From: Deinococcus rhizophilus
GTDB lineage: Bacteria; Deinococcota; Deinococci; Deinococcales; Deinococcaceae
NCBI RefSeq assembly: GCF_030271215.1
Contig: NZ_JASNGB010000001.1
Span: forward strand, 4,794-68,793
Direction of reading: 5' to 3'
Length of the DNA stretch: 64,000 nt
This document shows positions 7,273 to 15,861 of this stretch, in pieces. The translations under genes and the position numbers were made by a program. Position 1 is the first letter of the stretch; every line of letters starts with the position of its first letter. The notes below the pieces were generated by a model that was given only the letters and a program-made list of their open reading frames with translations, did not search any database and was not told the DNA's origin.

Positions 7273-7617
7273 CTAGTGGCGGTAGAAGGGCAGCCAGATG
7301 CCCTGATCGTCCTTGGCCTCCAGCACAGAGCCGGTGAGGGGCGTGACGCGAATGGACACCTGCCCGGTCATCGTGCTCAGGATTTGTCCGTGTTTGCCAC
7401 CGAGGTCCGGGCCGTAGGTGGAGTCGGGGCGTGCATGGCGAACATGGGCATCCCCCTGGCCGGGGCGGATGCGGACGATGACCGTGCCGTCTGCCTGCGG
7501 CTCAGCCACGGCGTAGGGATGGGGGCCGGGTTGAGCCGCGCCGGGCGTGCGGGGAGCAGCGGGGGGCGTGGGCTGGGTATGCCAGCCGAGGAGTCGGGCG
7601 AGCCAATCGGGAATCAT
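7273..7617 (-). CDS. Hypothetical protein, 114 aa
   Basis: The start at 7617 has GGAGG 6 nt upstream; an upstream in-frame ATG at 7656 has none. The N-terminus is amphipathic (MIPDWLARLLGW), followed by a Pro/Ala linker and a beta-rich domain (GTVIVRIRPGQ; QVSIRVTPLTGSVLE). It is the first gene of the lysis-side minus cluster. No family is recognised. Confidence 0.55.
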   Translation of the reverse strand: MIPDWLARLLGWHTQPTPPAAPRTPGAAQPGPHPYAVAEPQADGTVIVRIRPGQGDAHVRHARPDSTYGPDLGGKHGQILSTMTGQVSIRVTPLTGSVLEAKDDQGIWLPFYRH

Positions 7618-7965
7618 GGTGAGCCTCCGGGGGCACCGGCTAGGAGCGTGGCCCACAGCCGCCGAGGGAGCGGTGGGCCAACAGAGAACCCCCGCATGGG
7701 GCGGGGGCTGAATCGCTTAGGCGTGTCGCTGCTGACCGATTTTTAGCCTGATAGCGGCACGTATCGGGGAGCGATACGGGGATTCCCGTTTCGGGGGTCT
7801 ATCGGGATTCCGATGGACGGGGGGCATGAAAAACCGCCCCGGCGAGGGGGGCGGCTGACCGTAGTAGCCCAACGCAGGCACCACAGCCCGGTGTTGCTCG
7901 GAACGTTCTCAGGCGTCCACCTAAAGGCTACCCGATGCTGTGTGGGGTCGTGCTATCTCAGACAG
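7618..7965. other. Intergenic region with hairpins and a repeated element
   Basis: No gene is supported in these 348 bp. It holds a GC hairpin at 7689-7707 (CCCCCGC-N5-GCGGGGG), the third copy of the CGGCACGTATC repeat followed by a CGTATCG-N5-CGATACG dyad (7758-7776), and a T-tailed terminator for the minus strand at 7829-7854. It separates the lysis transcripts from the + strand cargo genes. Confidence 0.6.
7829..7854 (-). terminator. Rho-independent terminator
   Basis: CCGCCCC (7834-7840) pairs with GGGGCGG (7848-7854), followed on the minus strand by five Ts. The sequence CATGAAAAACCGCCCCGG recurs at the terminator near 25.09 kb. It would stop minus-strand tail transcripts that run antisense through the cargo genes. 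Confidence 0.75.
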
Positions 7966-8442
7966 GTGCGTGCTCTGTGGGTCGGTATTGGCTCGGCTGT
8001 TCTCGTGGCTGTCGTCGTAGCGTTGACGTTGGTATTCCCGACTGCGCTGACGACTCGGACCAAACTGAACGTGACCGTACCGGCTACACACACAGAGAGG
8101 TGTGGGCAGGTCAGTCTTCTGCCAGAGCGCCGGGTACCGCCGCGTGAGATCACGCCTGGGACGTGGCAGTTGGCCCGGACCAGTGCTCTTGTCGTGAGAT
8201 CGTGCGATGCTGGCACGCTTACTTTCAAAAGTTGGTCGGCGGCCCCACAGGCGCCGTCTCCTCCTGTCCTAGAGGTGCAGCAAAATGGACGGGTGCTGGC
8301 CTCTTACCCGGTAACCTCCGAACCAGTGACCTACCGCGTAGAGGTTGCTCGGGGCGATGTGGACCTGATCTTCGTCAATGGCAGTGCTTTCCAACGCCCC
8401 AGCGGGCGCGTCCTCCGAGTCAGCAGCATTCAGACCCCGTAG
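7966..8442 (+). CDS. Membrane-anchored extracytoplasmic protein, 158 aa
   Basis: From a GTG at 7966 the protein has one strong N-terminal transmembrane helix (GIGSAVLVAVVVALTLVF) and a periplasmic or surface domain with a Cys pair (C46 and about C85) and beta-rich repeats. A longer frame from 7813 runs through the terminator and is unlikely. It stops 10 bp before the O-antigen polymerase-like gene, on the same strand and against the surrounding phage operon, so the two look like a co-acquired surface-modification pair. No family is recognised. Confidence 0.6.
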   Translation: MRALWVGIGSAVLVAVVVALTLVFPTALTTRTKLNVTVPATHTERCGQVSLLPERRVPPREITPGTWQLARTSALVVRSCDAGTLTFKSWSAAPQAPSPPVLEVQQNGRVLASYPVTSEPVTYRVEVARGDVDLIFVNGSAFQRPSGRVLRVSSIQTP

Positions 8443-8445
8443 CAT
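8440..8445 (+). promoter_or_regulatory. Candidate leaderless -10 box
   Basis: TAGCAT lies 6 nt before the ATG at 8452, the spacing seen at leaderless deinococcal promoters. No good -35 box is visible 17 bp upstream, so support is modest. Confidence 0.35.
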
Positions 8446-8451
8446 GGCCGC

Positions 8452-9651
8452 ATGACGTGGACCATTCCGCACCCTCGGGTCTATATGCGAGCTGTGGGGT
8501 GGCGCGAGTTCGCCCTGGCCGCCTTTCTATTCGCCGGGGTCTTCAAGTCGGCCCTGTCCCTACCGTTTGATCTGACAGTCGCGCTCGCGGGAGTTGTCGG
8601 GGTTGCTACCGCTTGGCGCGTCGTTCAAACACAGCGCCTGCCGTCCGCCGCGATCTGGATGCTCGGCCTGTGGGTGGTCATGATGCTCGGCCTCTTTCAG
8701 GTCGGCCCCGGCTATGGACTGGAAAAAGCGGCCCGGTTTTACACCTTGACCCTCCTAGGGGCTGTGGCTACGCCTGTGCTGCTGCATGACCGAAATGCTG
8801 TTCTCCGGTTCGGATATGCCCTGCTGTTCGTCGGCGGGTTGACTGCGTTTAACGCCTTGCAGAGCTATCAGTCTCTTGGTGCCTTCGACCGCCTAGAGGC
8901 GTTCGACGCCAACACGATTGCGCTGGGGCGAACCGTGGGGAGCAGTCTACTGGTCGCCCTGCTGCTCTGGCTGGGGGGGCATCTACGTGGCGCGGCCACG
9001 CTGCTCCTGGCTGCGCCTATGACCTTCGTGCTGGTGTCCAGTGGATCACGCGGCCCGTTGATTGCAGTTGCGCTTGCCATCACCCCGTCTCTTCTCATGA
9101 GCCTGCGACGTGCACGAGGCGCGGGACGGGTGGGACTGTTTGGTCTCATGCTCCTGGCAGGCGGGTTGACTGCCCTCCCCTTTGTCCCCGCGCAAAGCTT
9201 GGCCCGCCTCCAGACTTTTTTCTCGGGCGACCTGGACCGGTCAAGCGCCACACGGGCTGAAGCCATTACCTACACCCTGCCCGAGATTGTTCGAAACCCT
9301 CTTGGAGTGGGGTTTGGGCGCTTTGAGGAGGTTGTGCCTCTCACCATCACCACAACCCCGATCATCTACCCCCATAACTTGCTGCTGGAGATTGGCTTGG
9401 AGGCAGGCTGGTTGGCTCTTGCCGCCCTGGTTGGGCTGCTGTGCTTGGGCTTGTCCCGGGTGTTTAAGGCCAGTCGGACCAGTATCGCGGGCGTCCTTGC
9501 TCTGGGGCTGTTGCTGTTTGGGCTGGTGAATGCCCTGGTCTCCGGCGATGTGAACGACAACCGCCTGTTCTGGGCGGGGCTGGCCCTCGCCCTCACGGCG
9601 CGGCAGATCACGAACGGATCACCCGCGCCGTCCACGTCCCGGTATGGCTGA
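8452..9651 (+). CDS. O-antigen polymerase/ligase-like membrane protein (Wzy_C family)
   Basis: The protein has 399 residues and about ten hydrophobic segments. The region NPLGVGFGRFEEV to YPHNLLLEIGLEAGWLAL (residues about 283-325) is the conserved loop of the Wzy/WaaL/RfaL superfamily, which polymerises or ligates lipid-linked surface polysaccharides at the outer face of the membrane. It sits on the + strand inside a minus-strand phage operon, and its last 44 bp overlap the tail-spike gene tail to tail. This is best read as lysogenic conversion cargo that alters the host glycan used as receptor. Polymerase versus ligase cannot be decided from sequence. Confidence 0.8.
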   Translation: MTWTIPHPRVYMRAVGWREFALAAFLFAGVFKSALSLPFDLTVALAGVVGVATAWRVVQTQRLPSAAIWMLGLWVVMMLGLFQVGPGYGLEKAARFYTLTLLGAVATPVLLHDRNAVLRFGYALLFVGGLTAFNALQSYQSLGAFDRLEAFDANTIALGRTVGSSLLVALLLWLGGHLRGAATLLLAAPMTFVLVSSGSRGPLIAVALAITPSLLMSLRRARGAGRVGLFGLMLLAGGLTALPFVPAQSLARLQTFFSGDLDRSSATRAEAITYTLPEIVRNPLGVGFGRFEEVVPLTITTTPIIYPHNLLLEIGLEAGWLALAALVGLLCLGLSRVFKASRTSIAGVLALGLLLFGLVNALVSGDVNDNRLFWAGLALALTARQITNGSPAPSTSRYG

Positions 9652-12217
9652 TGACGGCGGCGGTGCCGTTGTAGAGCCGCACCTGAACCGTGTTCGCCGC
9701 GCTGACCCGCACCGTGTAGCGCAGATCGGCACTCAGGTCAGCAGGCGGCGAGAGGATGGGAATGTCACCCGCCACGGCACCCGTGACCGTGATGCTGAAC
9801 GCCACCACACCATTGGCAGGCACGCTTAGGGGCGCCTGCGTGGACGTTCCGGCCAGGGTTGGGTAGGCCGTTCCTGCCCCCGTCGCCTGCCGGAGACTGC
9901 GCCGATCTGCCCAGGTGGGTGTGCCCGTGACACTGACGCTCGCCAGCCGCCCACGCAGGCGCCCCTCGGGCGCGTAGACCGTGCCCACGTTGTTGAGCGT
10001 GAGGGCGAAACGCGCTCCAGCATCCGTTTCGTCGATTTCCGTATCCGGGGCCAGGCACACCTCCCCTACCTCCAGCAGAAACGCGCCCGTCTGGTACGTG
10101 CTGCTCATCGCGCCCTGCGCCGTCGAGTTGCCGCTGCTGCGCTGCCGCAGGTTCAGCCGGGCAGCGTTGGACACCAGCAGGGGCAGTGCCGGGTTGTCTC
10201 TCGCCTCCAGGTCCACTGTGAGTTCTCCCCAGGGCACAGCGGCGACTGCGGCGAGGTGCAGGGCACCGAGGAGGCTGGCCCCCGGTACGTTCTCAACCCG
10301 GACGCGCCACACCGCCCGCTTCGGTGTGGCCTCCAGCAACGGCAACCCACCCGCAGGAGGCACAGCCCGATCCGTTACCAGGCGCTCACCCTGGAGCACC
10401 AGCCCGTCCACCTCGATGTTCTCGATGCGGTTGTAGTAGATACGGCTGCGCTGCCCGCCAGGATTGCCGATGCGGGTCAGGGTGTTGTTCCGCAGAACCA
10501 ACCGCTTGAGAGAGACGTTGATGGTCAGCGCGTGCTCGTTGGTCGCGCTTCCCCCTTCAAACACGGTTTCCACGTTCTCAATCAGCAGGCGCTCATAGCG
10601 CACGTCCGGGGTGGCGGTGGACGTGCCGTCATACGCCCAGGCGCGGGCGAAGTTCAGCGCAGGCGTGACCGCGCTCCCGGTGCGGCGATGAATCCGGCTG
10701 TTGCGAACCTCGAAGGTGGCCCCGGCTGGGGCCTCGCTCAGCCCAGACACGGCCCCAGCAATGCCCGCTGTGATGTCGCAGTCGCTCACCCGCGAGTGCA
10801 AGGCGTTCAGGCTCAGGCCACCCGTCACGGTTGCGCCCCGAACGCTGGCCCAGTACGCATTCGCGTGGGCGTCAATGGCCGGGCCGTAGTGCCCACCCTG
10901 GAAGCTGCCGCCCTGCACGCGGTAGATGGTCGGCCAGAATCCCCCAGCCGTCAGGGCGTGCCACCCGGCGCTGATGTTCGCTCCAAGAATGTCCACGTCG
11001 CTGAGGTCTTGCACGCTCAGGCCGTAACTGCCGCCGCTGAGCGCTGGGTTGCGCCCGTCGTGCGCGACCAGGCCCACCACGGCCCCTGCGCTGTTCAGCA
11101 AGCCCGCCGCCTGCTGCCGGAAGCCCCGCAGTGTGACGTTATCCAGCAGCGTGGGCGCCTCGGCATAGTTGAACGTCACCCCATTGCGTTTGTTGAGGTC
11201 GGTGGGGTCATGAAGGAGCGTGACGCGCTCCATACCGCCCGTGACAACCTCGCGCCCGCGCCGCACCACGCGGGCCGGGAACTCTGCCGAGTAGTCGAAC
11301 AGCAGGCCCGCGTCAACGATCACCGTGTTCGTGTCCGCGACGTGCAGCACGCGGCGCCGTTCGCCGGTGCGGTAGTACGGGACGCCGCCCGCGAGAGGTT
11401 GGCGGGCGTTGCTGTGTTCCTGGCTGCCGAAAATCAGCAGGGCGTCCCCGGCGCTGCACCCGTGGCCGGGGAGGGTGAGAGAGACGCTCCCCCTGGCGGC
11501 GATGAACGTCTCAGTGAGCGTCTGCACCTCGTTGGTGTGATCCCAGGTCAGCACCCCGCCCGCGAGCGCCCCGGTGGTTTGCAGGGTGACGTTCCGCAAG
11601 GTGACGCGGCGCATGTCCAGGGCGGCAGGGACGGCGAGGGTGGCGGTGCTGCCTGCCCCGTCCAGCGGCTTCCCAGTCGCCCTTGCATCGGCCACGCGCT
11701 GCTGCATGTCCCCGTAGGCGTCGGTGCTGCTCAGCCCCGCGAGAGGGATGCTGGAGTTGCTCAGCCAACCCAGCCGGGAGACGCTCGCCCCCACCTTCCG
11801 CACGATCTCCCCGGAGAGGGCGAGGCCGCGCTGCCCCTCGGTGAGCAGGGGGTCCAGTTCAGCGCGGGTGGCGGCCACCTGTTGCACGGCCCCCACGGCG
11901 GAGAGGTTGCTGATGATGGTCTGGTTCTGCTGCCGATCCTGCGCGGTATCGGCCAGCAGTTGCGGCACCGGAGCCAGCGCCTCGCCGACCCGCTGCTCTG
12001 CCAACGCCGCCGCCGCCTCCATCGCCGCGATCTGCCCCGCCGTCGCCTCTGCCGCCGTCAGCAGGGTCTGCCGCTCAGCCTCGGTCACACCAGGGTCCCC
12101 CTGCCGCCCCTGCCGCCCACTCACGCCCACCAGCACGGACGTCACCCGGTCCAGCTTCCGAGGACCATCCGGCGTCAGGACGCCCACCGTATTCCGCAGC
12201 TTCTGCCCTGCGCTCAT
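9608..12217 (-). CDS. Tail spike / receptor-binding protein with beta-helix region
   Basis: 869 residues, the most distal tail gene. The N-terminal 60 residues include a short collagen-like GRQGRQGDPG stretch, followed by a helical region (to about residue 150). The centre (about 195-640) is a long repeat-rich, Val/Asn/Gly-rich region with regularly spaced turns (VTLRNVTLQT, VTLRGFRQQ, LVLRNNTLTRIG), typical of right-handed beta-helix tail spikes that bind or cut polysaccharide. The C-terminal 200 residues look like beta-sandwich modules. Enzymatic activity is inference. It lies convergent to the polysaccharide polymerase gene. Confidence 0.8.
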   Translation of the reverse strand: MSAGQKLRNTVGVLTPDGPRKLDRVTSVLVGVSGRQGRQGDPGVTEAERQTLLTAAEATAGQIAAMEAAAALAEQRVGEALAPVPQLLADTAQDRQQNQTIISNLSAVGAVQQVAATRAELDPLLTEGQRGLALSGEIVRKVGASVSRLGWLSNSSIPLAGLSSTDAYGDMQQRVADARATGKPLDGAGSTATLAVPAALDMRRVTLRNVTLQTTGALAGGVLTWDHTNEVQTLTETFIAARGSVSLTLPGHGCSAGDALLIFGSQEHSNARQPLAGGVPYYRTGERRRVLHVADTNTVIVDAGLLFDYSAEFPARVVRRGREVVTGGMERVTLLHDPTDLNKRNGVTFNYAEAPTLLDNVTLRGFRQQAAGLLNSAGAVVGLVAHDGRNPALSGGSYGLSVQDLSDVDILGANISAGWHALTAGGFWPTIYRVQGGSFQGGHYGPAIDAHANAYWASVRGATVTGGLSLNALHSRVSDCDITAGIAGAVSGLSEAPAGATFEVRNSRIHRRTGSAVTPALNFARAWAYDGTSTATPDVRYERLLIENVETVFEGGSATNEHALTINVSLKRLVLRNNTLTRIGNPGGQRSRIYYNRIENIEVDGLVLQGERLVTDRAVPPAGGLPLLEATPKRAVWRVRVENVPGASLLGALHLAAVAAVPWGELTVDLEARDNPALPLLVSNAARLNLRQRSSGNSTAQGAMSSTYQTGAFLLEVGEVCLAPDTEIDETDAGARFALTLNNVGTVYAPEGRLRGRLASVSVTGTPTWADRRSLRQATGAGTAYPTLAGTSTQAPLSVPANGVVAFSITVTGAVAGDIPILSPPADLSADLRYTVRVSAANTVQVRLYNGTAAVISHTGTWTARVIRS

Positions 12218-12639
12218 GTCGTCACCTCGCGCCGCAGGGTGTACGTCCCATACAGCGGTTTCTGCACGTACTCGTCCGGCGTGCCGAGGTTTTCGACCGC
12301 CTCCACGTCATAGACCCCCGACAGGGCCTTCATGGCCTGCGTGACGGTGTTGGGCAGCCACCCCACCACCGTGGGCAGCTCCCCATACACGCCCCAGTCC
12401 CGAGTCTCTACCCTCCAGCGCTCAGGGGGGATTTCCGCCTCTGCCTCTTTCGCGTCGTGGTTAGCCTTCAGCTTGGCCCGGAACTGTACCCCGGTCAGGT
12501 CGGCGGGGATGCCGGTGCCGGGGACCAGCGCCATTCCGGTGTCGGTGACCTCCAACTCCGGGTCCACGTCAAACGGGACGAAAATGATCTCCTCGTCGTC
12601 ACCCTGCACGAAGGCCTGCTTGACCTCGACGCCCTTCAC
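12214..12639 (-). CDS. Minor tail protein, 141 aa
   Basis: A small beta-rich protein (DEEIIFVPFDVDPELEVTD; TGVQFRAKLKANHDAKEAEA) of the kind found upstream of tail fibres in siphoviruses, similar in outline to BppU-type baseplate or fibre-base proteins. The family match is tentative. Its stop overlaps the spike start (ATGA), and its start overlaps the previous stop. Confidence 0.6.
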   Translation of the reverse strand: MKGVEVKQAFVQGDDEEIIFVPFDVDPELEVTDTGMALVPGTGIPADLTGVQFRAKLKANHDAKEAEAEIPPERWRVETRDWGVYGELPTVVGWLPNTVTQAMKALSGVYDVEAVENLGTPDEYVQKPLYGTYTLRREVTT

Positions 12640-12851
12640 AGTCCCACCTGCACGGTGCCGCCCGTCTCCGGGTCGGTGTACTCAATCTGTGCGCCGCTGC
12701 CGGGCTGCACCCGCAGGCGCAGGGGGGCCTCCGGGGTCACGGTGGTGGTGTGGCCGATGGTGCCGTTGGCGAGACGCACCCGCACGGGCACGGGATCGCT
12801 GCCCAGCGGCACGATCACGGCGCGTCCCGCCTGCCTGGTGATCTGAATCAT
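12636..12851 (-). CDS. Small tail-operon protein, 71 aa
   Basis: The ATG at 12851 is chosen over a much longer frame that is antisense-like shadow across the upstream fibre gene. The product is a compact all-beta protein (AVIVPLGSDPVPVRVRLANG) without a recognised family. It overlaps the next gene by 4 bp and starts 9 bp after the previous stop, so it belongs to the fibre operon. Confidence 0.6.
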   Translation of the reverse strand: MIQITRQAGRAVIVPLGSDPVPVRVRLANGTIGHTTTVTPEAPLRLRVQPGSGAQIEYTDPETGGTVQVGL

Positions 12852-12859
12852 GTTGCTCC

Positions 12860-15088
12860 TCACTGCCCTTCGAAGCGGGCAAACTCCACGCGGTGCCCGT
12901 GCACCAGCACCGCGTTCCCGCTCACCACGGCGCGGCCGATGTACATGCGGTTGTCCACGTGCTCGTAAAACGGGATGGTCTGCGTGTACGGTGGCGGGCA
13001 CACGTACCACCGGTTTTTGTCGTTCTCCTGGGTCAGGTAGTACAGGTTGCGCCGGGCATCCATCACCAGCCCCGCCACCGTTTCGCCCGGCCTGAGGACA
13101 TCCGGGAACACCAGGGCGTCGATGCTGAATTGCCCCGTGATGCCCGCCCAGCCCACCATCAGCACGTGAATCCCCACCCGGTCCGACTCCATATACAGAC
13201 CTGCTGGGACGCGCACCCCGCCGCTGGTCACGTCCTCCGGAAGAATCGCGCCGATGGCGATCGGGTAGTGGTCCGAGTGCCCCGTCTCCCCCTCCAGGCC
13301 GTACAGCGTGTCCCTCACCCAGGCGTCCCGCTGCCCGTCGGGGCGCAGGCCCTCCACCGGGAGGTAGCTCACGCCCACGTCGGGGCCATACCCAGCGTCC
13401 CCGAACGTCCACCACAGCGCCGCCGTGCCCATCACCTTCCCGCTGTGGGCGTGCCTCGCGTCGAACTCCCCCGAGACCTTCCACACCATCGTATCGAGGT
13501 TCAGGCTGAGCACCCGGCATTTGCTGCCCTGCCTCCCCCCGGCGCGGGTGAGTTCATTGGGCATGTGGCTGTATTCCCCGAGGTAGACCCGGTTGCCGAA
13601 GATGGCGAGGGCCAACGGCCGCGCCACGGCGTTTGGATGCCGCAGGGCGTCCCCCACCGGGCAGGAAATGTTTTGCCACGTCGCGTTCGCCGTGAGGTCC
13701 GAAGTCCGCCACAGGTCGAAATTGGCCATCAGGACGTACAGCCTTCCCGCGTGCACCAGCATGTCCGACGGCGAGGTCACCTGATTGGCGACCGGCGGCG
13801 GCAGCAGCATCAGGTTCTCCCAGGTGATGCCGGAATCCGTGCTGCGGCAGATCCGTCCGGCGTTGGTGCGCCAGCCATAGGGTTGCTGCGACACCGGGTC
13901 CTCCCCGTACACCCACACCTCTTTAAATCCCTGCCCGATCTGCTCATGCTTGACCGGCACGGTCATCTTTGGCGTGCGCTTGCCGTACAGCGTCAGCGCG
14001 GGCGGGGCTTTCCCCAGCGCGGCCCTGCTCAGGTCCACGCTCTCCGGGCTGAGCGGCACCCCTCGCCCCGCCGTCCCATTCTGGTACCCGATGGGCACGG
14101 CGGGCGCGAGCGGAGCCACCGTCCCGTCATCCAGGATGGTGGTGGTGCCCGCCTCGGTCGTGCCCCACAGCCCGAACCCGTTCAGGGCCGCGCTGTGTTT
14201 GTAGATGCGGTACCCGGTAGCCCCGGCCACGGCGTCCCACGAGAGCTGCACCTGGTAGGGCGTGCCCCAGGTGACCTCACGCTGCACCCACGTGGTTTCC
14301 TGTCCTGCCCCATTCACCGCAGCCAGGTAGTACTCCTGAATGGAATCGGCGGGCATGGTCCCGACGTCGATGGTGTGGGTGAAATTGGTGGGGCTGGTCA
14401 GGACCCCGGATTCGAGCAGGGGGAGCGCGAGGCCCTCCAGGTTGCCGGTCAGTCCGAACTGCGCGGTGGGCGAGGTGGACGCGATCATGGCGTAGTACTC
14501 GCCTCCGGCCACCGCGACCGGGCGCAGGGCCAGGGTGACCGCACCCGCCGTGACGATCTCGCGCCGCTCGGTGGTGGTCACGCGCTGCCCCGCCGCGTTG
14601 TAGACGCTGACCTCCATGAACTGGGCCGGGTGCGCCGTGGTGACCGTCAGGGCCACCCCCGTGAGTGTCATGCCACTCGTCAGGGTGACGGGTGCAAACC
14701 GGTACTCGCGGACCACGCCGTCACTGGCGCGGCGGCCCGTGCTGATGGCATCCACCCCGGCCTGAGGGGGCCCCGCCAGCAGCAGGGCCTCCAGTGCCAC
14801 GATGCGGGCTTCCAGGGCGGCGATCTCGGCCCCGTCGGGCCAGGGGGTCAACGTGTAGTTGTCCAGCGTGCCTGGCGTGCCATAGGGGGGCTGCCCATCC
14901 ACCCGGTAGGTGGTCCATGTGGCTCGGTCGGTGATGATTGACCCGATGACGTTGGTGTGCCGGACCTCTTGGTCGTTCAGGTTGCTCTCGCGGGCGCGGT
15001 CCAGGTACTCGGGAATGTCCTCCTTCGCGGGGACGGTGGGCATCACCCGGTCCTTGAGCTTGGTGCCTGGTGGAATGTTCAGTGCCAT
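12860..15088 (-). CDS. Tail fibre protein with FnIII-like and beta-propeller regions
   Basis: 742 residues. The N-terminal 60 residues (ALNIPPGTKLKDRV onward) look like a virion-attachment part and are followed by a short coiled coil (AEIAALEARIVALEALLLAG). Residues about 255-320 resemble a fibronectin type III fold (QVQLSWDAVAGATGYRIYK). The C-terminal half contains Asp-box/BNR-like strings (CRSTDSGITWENL; LWRTSDLTANATWQNI) typical of sialidase-type beta-propellers. It probably takes part in host recognition, and no catalytic residues were assigned. Confidence 0.75.
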   Translation of the reverse strand: MALNIPPGTKLKDRVMPTVPAKEDIPEYLDRARESNLNDQEVRHTNVIGSIITDRATWTTYRVDGQPPYGTPGTLDNYTLTPWPDGAEIAALEARIVALEALLLAGPPQAGVDAISTGRRASDGVVREYRFAPVTLTSGMTLTGVALTVTTAHPAQFMEVSVYNAAGQRVTTTERREIVTAGAVTLALRPVAVAGGEYYAMIASTSPTAQFGLTGNLEGLALPLLESGVLTSPTNFTHTIDVGTMPADSIQEYYLAAVNGAGQETTWVQREVTWGTPYQVQLSWDAVAGATGYRIYKHSAALNGFGLWGTTEAGTTTILDDGTVAPLAPAVPIGYQNGTAGRGVPLSPESVDLSRAALGKAPPALTLYGKRTPKMTVPVKHEQIGQGFKEVWVYGEDPVSQQPYGWRTNAGRICRSTDSGITWENLMLLPPPVANQVTSPSDMLVHAGRLYVLMANFDLWRTSDLTANATWQNISCPVGDALRHPNAVARPLALAIFGNRVYLGEYSHMPNELTRAGGRQGSKCRVLSLNLDTMVWKVSGEFDARHAHSGKVMGTAALWWTFGDAGYGPDVGVSYLPVEGLRPDGQRDAWVRDTLYGLEGETGHSDHYPIAIGAILPEDVTSGGVRVPAGLYMESDRVGIHVLMVGWAGITGQFSIDALVFPDVLRPGETVAGLVMDARRNLYYLTQENDKNRWYVCPPPYTQTIPFYEHVDNRMYIGRAVVSGNAVLVHGHRVEFARFEGQ

Positions 15089-15861
15089 CAGTAGTACCCC
15101 GTGTCAGGCGGCGGAGGCGGTGGAGGCGGCGCGGCCTGCGTGTAGGTCAGGCTGAGCGTGGTGTTGGCCGTCAGGGTCAGCGTTCGGTCGGGGGGCGGTG
15201 TCCAGCCGTTCACCGCACCCCCTGAGACGCGGTAGGTATGCCCCCCAGTCAGGCCGGGAATGGACGAGGTACCGCCGATCTGCGCCCCGAACACCTGCTG
15301 CCCTGTGGTCAGGTTGGTCACGGTCACCGGCGCGAGCGCTGGCCCAGTGAGCGTCAGGGTCAGCGTGAACGTCGTCGCGGCAGGCGGAGGTGGTGGAGCG
15401 GGTGGCGCGACCGGGTTGGTTCCCGACGCCCCGTTGTGCAGCGGCGTGCCGTTCGCGCGGTACCAGCGCAGCTCCGTCACCTGGCAGACGATGGGGGCAG
15501 GCACCACCGTCTGCCCCCGCAGCGGTTCCCCGCCCGCGAGCGTGGCCCCACCGACCTTCAGGTACCGCTCGCCCCGCCAGATCTGGTCCGCATGCGCGAG
15601 CTGCCGCTTGACCCGCCAGTACAGGGCATCGAGCTCGGTGTCGCTGCGCCCGTACAGATACCCCGTCGCCGTGTACGCGTAACTCGTCGGAAGCCGGTCC
15701 CCGGTATGGCGGACCACGACGCTGTCCACCGCGCGGCCCCCCTCCACCGGAGCGGCCTGCAGGTCAAAGGGCGCGTCATAGTCCAGCAGTTCGGCGTCCA
15801 GCCACTCGGATTCGCCCGGCAGCAGGCCTGCCGGGGCAATGTGGATGCGGATCAGGCTCAC
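15088..15861 (-). CDS. Distal tail protein with Ig-like C-terminus, 257 aa
   Basis: Residues 1-150 resemble a compact structural domain (LIRIHIAPAGLLPGESEWLD; YWRVKRQLAHADQIWRGERY). A polyproline linker (about 153-160) leads to an Ig-like beta domain (TFTLTLTLTGPALAPVTVTN) ending in a second proline run before DTGYY. Such linker-Ig architectures are common in adhesion-related tail proteins. The function is by context only. Confidence 0.65.
   Translation of the reverse strand: MSLIRIHIAPAGLLPGESEWLDAELLDYDAPFDLQAAPVEGGRAVDSVVVRHTGDRLPTSYAYTATGYLYGRSDTELDALYWRVKRQLAHADQIWRGERYLKVGGATLAGGEPLRGQTVVPAPIVCQVTELRWYRANGTPLHNGASGTNPVAPPAPPPPPAATTFTLTLTLTGPALAPVTVTNLTTGQQVFGAQIGGTSSIPGLTGGHTYRVSGGAVNGWTPPPDRTLTLTANTTLSLTYTQAAPPPPPPPPDTGYY

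Noticed and set aside
10256..12313. Long + strand frame opposite the tail spike gene
   Set aside because: The composition is His/Arg/Gly/Val-biased, there is no ribosome binding site, and it lies completely antisense to a well-supported tail protein.
12893..14941. Long + strand frame opposite the tail fibre gene
   Set aside because: Same reason: antisense shadow with His/Arg-rich composition and no recognisable domain, against a fibre protein with FnIII and BNR-like motifs.
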